Below, in pieces: positions 10,222-18,584 of a DNA stretch of 64,000 nucleotides. A model generated the notes under the pieces. That model was given only the letters and a program-made list of their open reading frames with translations, made no database searches and was not told where the DNA came from. Position 1 is the stretch's first letter, and each line of letters begins with the position of its first letter. Source of the stretch: Anaeromassilibacillus senegalensis (GTDB taxonomy: Bacteria; Bacillota; Clostridia; Oscillospirales; Acutalibacteraceae); NCBI RefSeq assembly GCF_001261775.1, contig NZ_LN868536.1, positions 186,001-250,000 of the forward strand. Direction: 5' to 3'. The position numbers and the translations under genes are program-made.

Positions 10222-10575
10222 GGGCCGTTGCAGTTTGTATTCTGCAACGGCCTCGAAAGTTTGCCCGACAGCACAAAAGGTCCGTGAAGGACTATATCAC
10301 TCGTTCCCACTCGCTCTTCTCAGGAAAAAGACCTCCAGTCAGGACGCTCGCTTGAGGCTAAAGCCTCGCTCGACACTCTAAAATGACTATCGCCGCTTTT
10401 TAGAGACGTAGAAAGACATATGTAAAGAATTGCCACAAGGTGAAAACGGTCCTCGCCGTAGGCGCGTCCCGACCGGAGGTCCGCGAAAGACGTTGTACGT
10501 CCCGCTCCTTGCGAGGAGCGGCAAAGGGCTCTGCCCTTTGATCCCGCCGCTTTTCAGAAAAGCGGAAAAACGCAT
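10222..10575 (+). repeat. Dispersed intergenic repeat, copy A (inverted partner at 43128-43372)
   Basis: 10222-10395 and 10527-10573 match, in the same order, the reverse complement of 43128-43372. The element opens with the hairpin GGCCGTTGCAG/CTGCAACGGCC (10223-10252). It continues through ACAGCACAAAAGGTC, the CTCGTTCNCACTCGCTCTT region and GACGCTCGCTTGAGG to GACTATCGCC, and ends at the palindrome CCGCTTTTCAGAAAAGCGG. Copy A has about 100 extra bases in the middle. No convincing gene lies in 10194-10770; the opening hairpin may end transcription of the 8505 gene. Confidence 0.75.
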
Positions 10576-10770
10576 TCTGCTCTACGCCACAATCAGAATA
10601 AATACGGTTTTGCAACGTGCCCTTTTACTTTGTGCAAATCAAAGGGGATCAAAAACAGCTGCGTTATCCTAATAATCTGACAGAAAAGAATGATTGTGGC
10701 GTTTGGAAGTGAAAAATTTGGACGTTTTCTCGATACAATAAAAAAACTCTGTGCAATATAGATAAAGATA

Positions 10771-10799
10771 TTGACAACTGTTGGAAGGAATGATTTAAT
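10771..10799 (+). promoter_or_regulatory. Sigma-A promoter for the GH3 gene
   Basis: TTGACA (10771-10776), 17 bases, TTTAAT (10794-10799). This leaves a leader of roughly 115 bases before the ATG at 10923. The leader's last 35 bases resemble those before the GH2 gene at 63421. Confidence 0.65.
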
Positions 10800-10922
10800 A
10801 TAGTTAGCATATAATTGGAAAAACTAGGAATCTGGCTAATTTAATTAGGCGGATTGAGAAGAAAGGAGGCCCGTATTTAAGCTTCGGATCGTTTAAATTG
10901 GATTTTGGAGAGGAGCGAAAAA

Positions 10923-13900
10923 ATGAAAAAGAAATTGTCAGGAAACAAGTTCTGGAAGCGGTCTGTTGCCATTTTGTGCAGCGCCTGCTGTTTGGTTTCC
11001 GCTTTGCCGTTCGCATCGGTATCGGCAAAAGTACAGGTTGGTTTTGCCGACCTTTCCCGCCAGACAGCGGCGGAAGGCGCCGTCCTGCTCAAGAATGAAG
11101 GGCAGACGCTGCCTGTACAGGCGGACGAAAAAGTTTCTGTTTTCGGCCGTACACAGATCAACTACGTGAAGAGCGGCACCGGTTCCGGCGGTAAGGTAAA
11201 CGTGGACCATGTGACGAACATTTTGGAAGGCTTCCGCAAGAACCCGAAGATCCATGTCAATGAGGAACTGGCGGCGATTTATGAAGATTGGATCGCAAAA
11301 AATCCGCCGGTCGGCGTCGGAGACTGGACCGAGCCCTGGAGCCAGGCGGAAATGCCTGTGACCGAAGAGCTGGTTGCGGACGCCGCCTCCAAGTCCGATA
11401 AGGCAATTGTTGTCCTGGGCCGCAACGCGGGCGAAAGCAAGGATGCCAGCAACACCAAGGGCAGCTTCCTTTTGACCGATATTGAAAAAGACATGATTAA
11501 AAAGGTCGCGGACCAGTTTGATCATGTGGCGGTGCTGCTGAATGTCGGCAATGTGATCGACATGAGCTGGGTAGATGAGCTTGGCGTCGAATCCGTCATG
11601 TATGTGTGGCATGGCGGTATGGAGGGCGGCAAGGCGGTCGCGGATGTCGTCAGCGGCGACGTACCGGCTTCCGGTAAGCTGAGCGATACCGTTGCAAAAT
11701 CGTATGCGGATTACCCGTCCGCCAACAGCTTTGGCAACAATGCGTACAACAACTATACGGAAGACATTTATGTGGGTTACCGCTACTTTGAGACTTTTGC
11801 GCAGGACAAAGTGCTGTACCCCTTCGGCTTTGGCCTGACCTATACGGAGTTCACAGTGGATACGAAGTCCGTGGAGGAGAAGGACGGCAAAATCGAAGTC
11901 ACGGTGGACGTAACGAATACCGGAGACTACAAGGGCAAACAGGTCGTGGAGGTCTATTACGGCGCGCCGCAGGGCAAGCTCGGCAAGGCCGTCAAATCGT
12001 TGGCCGGCTATGCAAAGACCGGCCTGCTGCAGCCCGGCGAATCCCAGGAGATGAAAATTTCCTACGATATCGACAGCATGGCTTCCTACGACGATGCGGG
12101 AAAGACCGGCCATAAATCCGCCTATGTGATGGAAGCGGGCAATTATCCCGTTTATGTGGGCACCTCCGTGCGCGACTGCGAAACGGTTTATACCTACGAG
12201 GAGCCGGAACTCCGCGTGACCGAGCAGCTGGAAGAAATCATGGCGGTGGAGCCGGACAAGGCGTTTGAGCGTTTGACCGCCTCCGAAGGCGAGAACGGCG
12301 AGATTGTCAAGGGCACAGAGACCGTTCCCACCCGCACGGTGGATGTGAAAGAGCGCATTCAGGAGCGCCTGCCCGAGGCAATCGAGATGACGGGCGATAA
12401 GGGTTACAAGCTTTTGGATGTGTACAACAACACAGTCACGATGGAGCAGTTTGTGGCACAGCTTCCGCTGGCGGACATCGCGTACCTGTGCCGCGGCGAA
12501 GGGATGAACAGCCCGAAGGTTACCCCGGGAACGGCTTCCGCGTTTGGCGGGCTTACCGCGAGCCTGAAGAGCTTCGGTATCCCGATCGGCTGCTGTGCGG
12601 ACGGCCCGTCCGGCATCCGCATGGACGATGGAGAGCTTGCGACAGCAATGCCCATTGGTACGCTGCTGGCCTGCACCTGGAACACCGACCTGGTGGAAAA
12701 GCTGCATACCTTGTATGGGCAGGAACTGCTGCTCAACGAGGTCGATGTGACGTTGGGACCGGGCATGAATATCCACCGCAACCCGCTCTGCGGACGTAAC
12801 TTTGAATACTTCTCCGAGGACCCGCTGCTCAGCGGTATGACCGGCGCGTCGGTCACCCGCGGCGTACAGAAGAGCGGCGCTGTGGTTTCGGCAAAACACT
12901 TTGTGGCCAATAACCAGGAACAGAACCGCAATAACAACGATTCCCGCGTATCGGAGCGCGCATTGCGTGAAATCTATCTCAAAGGCTATGAGATTCTGGT
13001 GCGCGACGCGAACCCCGGCACAATCATGACCTCCTACAACAAGATCAACGGCATCTGGGCTTCTTCCAACTATGACCTGTGCACCACTGCTCTGCGCAAG
13101 GAGTGGGGCTTTAAAAACATGGTCATGACCGATTGGTGGGCAAACCAGAATGAAGAGGGACTGCTCCGCCAGGAAGCCGCGATGGTTCGTGCGCAGAACG
13201 ACGTTGCAATGCCGGTTGCAGATGAAGCTGACTCCATTGTCAACGCGGTCAACGCCGGCGTTCTGACGGTCGGCGAGGTGCAGCGCAGTGCCATTAACGT
13301 GCTGAACTGTCTGATTAAGTCCCCTAGCTTTGCGCGGATGTATAATCTGGACTACGAAAGCACCTATGAGCCGGGCGAGCGCTGGTTCAGCGTGGAGAAG
13401 AGCGAGCCGGGCGACCCGATGATTAGCAATCTGAAGATCGGCGGACGCAGCATCGCTGTTTTCAATCCGCTGGTGCTCGACTATGAGATTTATACCAAGC
13501 TGAGCGAAGGTGTGGAAATCCCGGAAATCACCGTGGAAGCGCCGGACGGCGTGGAGTTGAAGGTGGTCCAGGCAACACAGGAAAGCCCCATCGCGGTTAT
13601 CTATGCCAGCGAGGGCATGGAAGAACGCATCTATAAAGTGATCTTTACCGACGAAGCCGGTTTACCGCCGGTATTCGACAATCCGATCTATGCCTATGCC
13701 GACGATATCCGGGTTAACGGCGAGTCCCTGCTGGACTTTGAATCCACGATCACCGCCTATTCCGTATTGGTGGAAGATCTGGAAGCCGTGCCGGAAATCA
13801 CCGCGGACGTACCGGACGGCGTTTCCTACAGCGTTTCCTATGACGCGGCGGAGAAAATCGCGACCATCCGTTGCGAAAGCCCGGATCAGGCGATGGAATA

Positions 13901-16460
13901 CACGGTCCGTATGTCTCAGGGACCGCGCAGCGACGAATTTGACGGACCGGAGCTGAACAGCTTCTGGACGTTGCACCGCCCGAATCCGGATACCTTTAAG
14001 ATGGAAGACGGCGCGCTCTGCATCACCACAGAAGTGGGCGATCTCTATCAGACCAACGATAACCTGCGCAATTATGTAACGCAGTCCGCCGCAGGCAACT
14101 GGGATGCGTACACAAAGGTTACCTTTGATAAGAAACCCTACCGTGAATACCAGGAGATCGGCATGATCGCCATGCAGGATGAGAACAACTATCTTACCTT
14201 CCGCATGGAGTTTAACAATTCTACCAGCAGCCAGAGGCCCGGCGCGAATATGTTTATTTCGCAGGAAAGCTCCGGCACGCATACGCAGTTGGTGGCAAAC
14301 GCAGACCTGGCAGACCTGTTCTCGGATGAGAATAACACCATGTACCTGAAGCTCTCCAAGCGCGGCAGCGTCTACACCGGTGCGGTCAGCGCGGACGGGG
14401 TGACCTATCACGATATGGGCGCGCGCGCAACCGCCAATTACACGGATCCGAAGATCGGCCTGCTGGCTTCCGACGGTTCCAAGGCGGGCGGCAACATCAC
14501 TGCGAAGTTTGACTATCTCCGCTTCGACACCAGCATGGAAGCCAAGTACATCCAGGTTGGCAGCGAAGAAACAAAGGTCAAGGCCGCGGAAGAATACGCG
14601 AGCATTTCCTCCACGATGCGTGGTGAGAACTGCGGCGATACGGACGGCGGCCAGAATCTGGGCTACTGCGACAAGGGCGAATACGCTATCTATAACATTG
14701 AAATTCTGGAATCCGGCTACTACGATATCGCGGCACGCGTTTCCAGCGGTCAGGATGAGCTGGTACAGTCCTCCTTTGCCATGCAGATCAAGGGCAACAC
14801 CATCGCTTCCTTTACCACAAGCGGAACCGGCGGCTGGCAGAAGTGGGTCACCAAGGAAGGCCCGCGCGTTTATCTGGAAGCCGGCAAGTATAAGATCAAG
14901 GTTCTGATGACGACCGGCGGCCTGAACCTTAACTGGTTTACCTTTACGCAGAACAACGGGCCGAAGGAAGAGCATGGACTCAACGTGAACTTCAACACGG
15001 CGGCGCAGTTGACAGTAAACGGCGAAGATACCCGTCTGGCGAACCTGATCGGCAAGTATCAGGCGTCCGTCATGGACGGTGACAGCTACACCCTGCACTT
15101 TGCTCCCAGAGTAGAGGGCAGAGAATTCTCCGCGATCGAGGTCAATGGCGAAGCGGTTGCCTTTGATAAAGACACCGATACGCTGGGTTACGACTATACC
15201 GGCAAGATGGGAATGCTGGATCAGGATATCAGCTTTGCCTTTATCGTCGTCAATAAGCAGGTTCTGTACACGGTTTTGGAGCAGGCGGCAGAGCTTGCGG
15301 AAGGACCGGAGTACGAGGCCGCGGTAGAGACGGTACAGAAGAAGTTTGATGCGGCCCTGAAAGCGGCGCAGGCCGTTGCGGGCGATAAGACCGCCAGCCA
15401 GGAAGCGATTGACAAAGCGTGGATCGATCTCATCGACGCATTCCACTATCTTAGCTTTGCGGCGGGCGATACCACAGAGCTGGAAAAATTGATCACCACA
15501 GCGGAAAACCTGACCGAAGAGGATTATACCTCCGAAAGCTGGGCCATTTTGGTTGAGAAGCTGGCCAATGCGAAGGACGTTGTTGCAGAGGACGAACCGC
15601 TTGCAGCCGATGTGGAAAATGCATACAACGGATTGCATGACGCAATTGAAAACCTCTCTTATAAGAACGACGGGAACGACCTGAGCGACCTGCTCGAGGC
15701 GATTGCACGCGCGGAGCTGATTGTTCCGGAACTGGAAGAGAAGTATTTGGAAATCGGTCAGGAAGAGTTCCTCACCGCTTTGGCGGAAGCCAAGGAAATC
15801 ACCGCCGAGAATACGCCTGCGGAAATCAAAGCAGCAAAGGATAAACTGCTTGGTGCAATGTCCGCTTTGCGGCTCATCCCGGATAAAACCAAGTTGCAGG
15901 AAGACGTTGATTCGGCGCAGGCCATCGATACCAGCAAATATACAGCGGAGTCCGTCAAGGCGTTTGAAAAATCTTTGGCGAACGCCATCGCGGTTCTGAA
16001 CAGTGATACAGCCGACCAGAAGGAAGTCGACGCGGCGGACGCGGAACTGACCGCATCCGTAAAGGCACTGGAGCTGAAGGATGTACCGAAGCCGAATAAC
16101 AGCGGCAAGGGCAGCACCAGCAAAGTACAGGATAACAGCTACGGTTCCTCCGGTATCATTGGCGCGGCAGGCAATGTGCAGGCGGCAGCGGCGTATGTCC
16201 GTTCCGATACGACTGTGGACTTCCGGGTCAGAAGAGGCGCGGCATACTGCTTCAAGATGACGGTTGTCAACGGCGACGCGCTTACCCCAAGCTTTACAGT
16301 CGGCAACAAAGATGTTCTGAAAACACAGTTTGTGGCGAAGATCGGCAATGAGTATTACTTCCGCGTATGGGCGGTCGGCGCGCCGGGTACAAGTACAGGC
16401 GTGTACACCACCCTGCCGGGTGCTGCTGCTGTCAAGCACTGCACGGTAACCATTGGCTGA
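10923..16460 (+). CDS. Secreted GH3 beta-glycosidase with swapped catalytic domains, CBM6, FIVAR and shared C-terminal domain
   Basis: Start ATG 10923 follows GGAGAGGAGCG; an in-frame TTG at 10905 lies upstream of that site. 1845 residues, signal peptide 1-36. The usual second GH3 domain comes first (about 40-330, with GAVLLKNEG and YPFGFGLTYTEF), then a fibronectin-III-like domain. The TIM-barrel domain follows (about 510-810) with the nucleophile in VMTDWW (D737). GH3 enzymes are retaining beta-glycosidases; this swapped order is known in some Ruminococcus-type beta-glucosidases. Next come a DUF1349-like concanavalin fold (about 1000-1200), a CBM6 (about 1223-1345), the beta-rich module (1353-1446), three FIVAR repeats (to about 1715), a Ser/Gly linker and the tail domain (about 1756-1845). 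Exact substrate (glucoside, xyloside or N-acetylglucosaminide) cannot be read from the sequence. Transcribed from the 10771 promoter. Confidence 0.93.
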   Translation: MKKKLSGNKFWKRSVAILCSACCLVSALPFASVSAKVQVGFADLSRQTAAEGAVLLKNEGQTLPVQADEKVSVFGRTQINYVKSGTGSGGKVNVDHVTNILEGFRKNPKIHVNEELAAIYEDWIAKNPPVGVGDWTEPWSQAEMPVTEELVADAASKSDKAIVVLGRNAGESKDASNTKGSFLLTDIEKDMIKKVADQFDHVAVLLNVGNVIDMSWVDELGVESVMYVWHGGMEGGKAVADVVSGDVPASGKLSDTVAKSYADYPSANSFGNNAYNNYTEDIYVGYRYFETFAQDKVLYPFGFGLTYTEFTVDTKSVEEKDGKIEVTVDVTNTGDYKGKQVVEVYYGAPQGKLGKAVKSLAGYAKTGLLQPGESQEMKISYDIDSMASYDDAGKTGHKSAYVMEAGNYPVYVGTSVRDCETVYTYEEPELRVTEQLEEIMAVEPDKAFERLTASEGENGEIVKGTETVPTRTVDVKERIQERLPEAIEMTGDKGYKLLDVYNNTVTMEQFVAQLPLADIAYLCRGEGMNSPKVTPGTASAFGGLTASLKSFGIPIGCCADGPSGIRMDDGELATAMPIGTLLACTWNTDLVEKLHTLYGQELLLNEVDVTLGPGMNIHRNPLCGRNFEYFSEDPLLSGMTGASVTRGVQKSGAVVSAKHFVANNQEQNRNNNDSRVSERALREIYLKGYEILVRDANPGTIMTSYNKINGIWASSNYDLCTTALRKEWGFKNMVMTDWWANQNEEGLLRQEAAMVRAQNDVAMPVADEADSIVNAVNAGVLTVGEVQRSAINVLNCLIKSPSFARMYNLDYESTYEPGERWFSVEKSEPGDPMISNLKIGGRSIAVFNPLVLDYEIYTKLSEGVEIPEITVEAPDGVELKVVQATQESPIAVIYASEGMEERIYKVIFTDEAGLPPVFDNPIYAYADDIRVNGESLLDFESTITAYSVLVEDLEAVPEITADVPDGVSYSVSYDAAEKIATIRCESPDQAMEYTVRMSQGPRSDEFDGPELNSFWTLHRPNPDTFKMEDGALCITTEVGDLYQTNDNLRNYVTQSAAGNWDAYTKVTFDKKPYREYQEIGMIAMQDENNYLTFRMEFNNSTSSQRPGANMFISQESSGTHTQLVANADLADLFSDENNTMYLKLSKRGSVYTGAVSADGVTYHDMGARATANYTDPKIGLLASDGSKAGGNITAKFDYLRFDTSMEAKYIQVGSEETKVKAAEEYASISSTMRGENCGDTDGGQNLGYCDKGEYAIYNIEILESGYYDIAARVSSGQDELVQSSFAMQIKGNTIASFTTSGTGGWQKWVTKEGPRVYLEAGKYKIKVLMTTGGLNLNWFTFTQNNGPKEEHGLNVNFNTAAQLTVNGEDTRLANLIGKYQASVMDGDSYTLHFAPRVEGREFSAIEVNGEAVAFDKDTDTLGYDYTGKMGMLDQDISFAFIVVNKQVLYTVLEQAAELAEGPEYEAAVETVQKKFDAALKAAQAVAGDKTASQEAIDKAWIDLIDAFHYLSFAAGDTTELEKLITTAENLTEEDYTSESWAILVEKLANAKDVVAEDEPLAADVENAYNGLHDAIENLSYKNDGNDLSDLLEAIARAELIVPELEEKYLEIGQEEFLTALAEAKEITAENTPAEIKAAKDKLLGAMSALRLIPDKTKLQEDVDSAQAIDTSKYTAESVKAFEKSLANAIAVLNSDTADQKEVDAADAELTASVKALELKDVPKPNNSGKGSTSKVQDNSYGSSGIIGAAGNVQAAAAYVRSDTTVDFRVRRGAAYCFKMTVVNGDALTPSFTVGNKDVLKTQFVAKIGNEYYFRVWAVGAPGTSTGVYTTLPGAAAVKHCTVTIG

Positions 16461-16468
16461 TTAAAGAT

Positions 16469-16513
16469 ACCGTAGGTATGGACGACGCTGCACATCTCGT
16501 CAAATACTGCACA
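16469..16513 (+). pseudogene. Possible remnant of a tail-domain 3' end
   Basis: Just after the GH3 stop codon, a frame reads DDAAHLVKYCTVEK. It resembles the AAVKHCTVTIG end of the GH3 tail domain. The DNA GGACGACGCTG is shared with a similar remnant at 49574-49680. Apart from this and the terminator at 16702 I see nothing in 16461-16790. Weak evidence, short match. Confidence 0.3.
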
Positions 16514-16701
16514 GTAGAGAAACTTTTAGCTGATGCGGACGTTTCAGACGATTTGTATTTGCAGTTGAAACAATGCATTTAAATCTCTTTATTCTCCGGT
16601 TGTCCGGTTGCGGAAATATCCGCAGCAGAACGATAGCAAGAGAATATGCGTACAATTTGTAGAAAGCAGATTTTATAATACAAATTGTATCGAAAACCGT
16701 T

Positions 16702-16745
16702 AAAAATACCGTCCGTCGCAATTGCGGCGGACGGTATTTTGTTTG
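16702..16745 (+). terminator. Rho-independent terminator after GH3
   Basis: Stem AAAATACCGTCCGTCGC / GCGGCGGACGGTATTTT with an AATT-centred loop, followed by GTTTGTG. The A and T flanks would let it work in both directions. Confidence 0.8.
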
Positions 16746-16795
16746 TGCGTTTGGAATGCCGGATATTACCATGGGCGGGTTTAGGGGTCCTATGT

Positions 16796-16868
16796 TATAA
16801 TAACCTCACGCCGTAAACGAAAGCGAAGCTTCCGACGGCTGGGAGAACATTGAATTGTTCCAGCTGGG
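16796..16868. repeat. Two-hairpin dispersed repeat, copy 1
   Basis: Begins TATAATAACCTCACGCCGTAA. The first hairpin is GCCGT..ACGGC with an inner AAGC/GCTT; the second is GGAGAACA..TTGTTCC. The same order and sequence recur at 28142-28210, and the first part alone at 16925-16955. Lies between the GH3 terminator and the Cys-rich mini-gene. Too short for a gene. Confidence 0.7.
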
Positions 16869-16924
16869 ATGAAGAGTTTCGCGAAGATGATATAACGAAG
16901 TCAAGCGTGAGAAAGGAACAATTG

Positions 16925-16955
16925 AATAACCTCACGCCGTAAACGGAAGCGAAAA
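16925..16955. repeat. Two-hairpin dispersed repeat, copy 2 (partial)
   Basis: AATAACCTCACGCCGTAA then ACGGAAGCGAAAATAG. It matches the first 25 or so bases of copies 1 and 3 and then diverges before the closing half of the hairpin. Confidence 0.6.
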
Positions 16956-17057
16956 TAGAATCCTGTTAGCGAAGATAAAAAAAGAATCATGGTCTTAAAA
17001 GAGACCTGCTTTAAGTCGGGTATGATAAGATTAGGAAAAACATTGGAGGGCTGCAAA

Positions 17058-17219
17058 ATGCTGGAAAACGGGAAAGAGACCTGTTCCTGCAAATGGAAAA
17101 ACTGTCCACGCTACGGTGATTGCATGGCGTGCATGGAGCATCACCAGACAAAGAAAAAGGGTGTGCCTTACTGTAAACGGCGAAAGAAGAAGCCTTCCCC
17201 CGAAACGGAAGTGAAATAA
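17058..17219 (+). CDS. Cys-rich small protein, 53 residues
   Basis: Start ATG 17058 is set by GGAGGG at 17045-17050; the frame is open further upstream but without a ribosome site. The protein has the spacing CxCxxxxCxxxGxCxxCxxxH, then PYC, and a basic tail CKRRKKK. Small proteins with this Cys/His pattern are widespread and uncharacterised in Clostridia. The pattern suggests one or two bound zinc ions or an iron-sulfur site (inference). Predicted cytosolic, no signal peptide. It stands alone between repeat elements and the 17330 gene. Confidence 0.75.
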   Translation: MLENGKETCSCKWKNCPRYGDCMACMEHHQTKKKGVPYCKRRKKKPSPETEVK

Positions 17220-17329
17220 AAGTAGCGAATTTATCTGGAAATAGTACGCTGCGATGAAGATTTGAAGTTGACGAACAGAAAAATGCGGGTATGATTTATC
17301 TCTGGGCGTCAGGAAAGCAAGGAGGTCCT

Positions 17330-17929
17330 ATGAGAAACGTTGTTTTATATATTGCCATGAGTTTGGACGGATATATTGCCGATACCAAGGGAGGCGTCGC
17401 CTGGCTTAAAGGGGACGGCTCAGACCCAAAGAATGAGGGAAGCTATCCTGCATTCTATGATTCAATCGACACGGTAATTCTGGGTTACAAGACCTACCAC
17501 CAAATTGCCACGGAGCTGTCGCCGGACCGGTGGATTTACAGTGATAAGAAAAGCTATGTGCTGACGCACAGAAACCTGCCTTCTACGGAGAAAATTGTTT
17601 TTACAAAAAAGGAACCGGCGGAGCTTTTGTCAAAGCTAAGAAACAACGGCGGCGGGAATATCTGGATTTGCGGCGGTGCAGAGATTGTTAACCAACTTTT
17701 GGAATCTGACCAGATAGACCGGTACTGTGTTTCCATTATCCCGACGATTCTTGGGAATGGCATTTCACTTTTTCACAAACACAGCGCAGAATATAAGCTG
17801 CGGTTGCTCTCTACCCGGCAGTATGATGGGATTGTCGACCTGGTTTACGAGCGTAGAATTCTTTCATCGTGGTTGACATGCCTTCAGATGGTCCGCTGGA
17901 ATGAAAGGCAATTGCAAATGTATGAATGA
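17330..17929 (+). CDS. Dihydrofolate reductase-like (RibD C-terminal family) protein
   Basis: Start ATG 17330 follows AAGGAGG at 17319-17325; an in-frame ATG at 17291 has no such site. 199 residues. VVLYIAMSLDGYIAD at the N-terminus, VILGYKTYHQI and the dinucleotide-binding IWICGGAEIV are typical of the YwjB/YyaP-like branch of the DHFR fold. These are NADPH-dependent reductases of mostly unknown substrate. Most family members end at the VYERR strand; this one runs on for about 27 residues (ILSSWLTCLQ and onward), which could mark a lost stop codon or a small frameshift. The Lnu-type gene starts 12 bases later, so the two are probably co-transcribed. Confidence 0.85.
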   Translation: MRNVVLYIAMSLDGYIADTKGGVAWLKGDGSDPKNEGSYPAFYDSIDTVILGYKTYHQIATELSPDRWIYSDKKSYVLTHRNLPSTEKIVFTKKEPAELLSKLRNNGGGNIWICGGAEIVNQLLESDQIDRYCVSIIPTILGNGISLFHKHSAEYKLRLLSTRQYDGIVDLVYERRILSSWLTCLQMVRWNERQLQMYE

Positions 17930-17941
17930 AAGGGAACCCCT

Positions 17942-18424
17942 ATGCAGGAAAGTACAAGCAAGGAAAATTTATTTGAAATTGTTGAACTGTTGGGCCACTT
18001 GAACATCCAATATTGGATTGACGGTGGTTGGGGAGTCGATCTGCTGCTTGGAAAGCAGAGCCGTATACACAGGGATGTCGATGTAGATTATGACAGTCTT
18101 CATACGAAACGCCTGTTGAATGCGTTAAAAGAAAAAGGTTATGCAATCACAACCGATTGGAGCCCGACGCGGATAGAACTGTTTCACCCGGCGTTGGGCT
18201 ATATCGATATCCATCCTTTGGTAATCTGCGAGGACGGCAGCGCAAAGCAGGCCGGTTTGCACGGCGACTGGTACGAATTTCAGTCAGAATGGTTTACCAG
18301 CACGGTGTTTGAGGGAAGGGAGATCCCCTGCATTTCCGCGCAAGCACAGAAGCTGTTTCACAGCGGGTATGAGTTGCGGGAGGTTGACCGCATTGATTTA
18401 AAAAATCTGGAAACACTTCTGTGA
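17942..18424 (+). CDS. lnu: Lincosamide nucleotidyltransferase (LinA/Lnu(A)-like)
   Basis: 160 residues, start ATG 17942 with AAAGGG upstream. The nucleotidyltransferase core is WIDGGWGVDLLLGKQ followed by HRDVDVDYD, whose Asp residues would hold the metal. YIDIHPL, IPCISAQAQ and LFHSGYELREVD follow in the order known for Lnu(A)-type enzymes. Those enzymes adenylylate lincomycin and clindamycin. Length matches the staphylococcal LinA (about 161 residues). The protein is clearly diverged from what I recall of Lnu(A), so activity against lincosamides is likely but not certain; another small-molecule target is possible. Cytosolic. Follows the DHFR-like gene after 12 bases and ends at the 18445 terminator. 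Confidence 0.82.
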   Translation: MQESTSKENLFEIVELLGHLNIQYWIDGGWGVDLLLGKQSRIHRDVDVDYDSLHTKRLLNALKEKGYAITTDWSPTRIELFHPALGYIDIHPLVICEDGSAKQAGLHGDWYEFQSEWFTSTVFEGREIPCISAQAQKLFHSGYELREVDRIDLKNLETLL

Positions 18425-18444
18425 TTGATAACAGATCGTATACC

Positions 18445-18485
18445 GCCTTTCAAATGGACAGATACACCATTTGAAAGGCAGTTTT
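18445..18485 (+). terminator. Terminator after the Lnu-type gene
   Basis: Stem GCCTTTCAAATGG / CCATTTGAAAGGC (13 bp) with a 9-base loop, followed by AGTTTTAT. It lies 20 bases after the stop codon. Confidence 0.8.
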
Positions 18486-18534
18486 ATGTTTGACTGGTCT
18501 GGCTGGACAGCGTCCATGAATGAAAGGATATAAA

Positions 18535-18576
18535 TAGAGCGCATTGCTTTTCATCAGCAATGCGCTCTATGTTTTT
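18535..18576. terminator. Convergent terminator for the lysozyme gene
   Basis: Stem TAGAGCGCATTGC / GCAATGCGCTCTA with loop TTTTCATCA. On the plus strand it is followed by TGTTTTTG, on the minus strand by TTTATATCC. It sits 9 bases past the lysozyme stop. Confidence 0.75.
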
Positions 18577-18584
18577 GTTGTGGT

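Noticed and set aside
13662..16439. A 925-codon minus-strand frame opposite the GH3 gene (and a similar one at 10938-12899)
   Set aside because: Same reason: shadow frames of a strongly biased coding strand, with Cys/Arg/His-rich nonsense composition.
16796..16955. Insertion sequence ends
   Set aside because: The repeats have no transposase between them and one copy is partial; structured repeat is a simpler description.
17165..17190. A fourth copy of the two-hairpin repeat at GTAAACGGCGAAAGAAG
   Set aside because: Only a short chance match inside the coding end of the Cys-rich protein.
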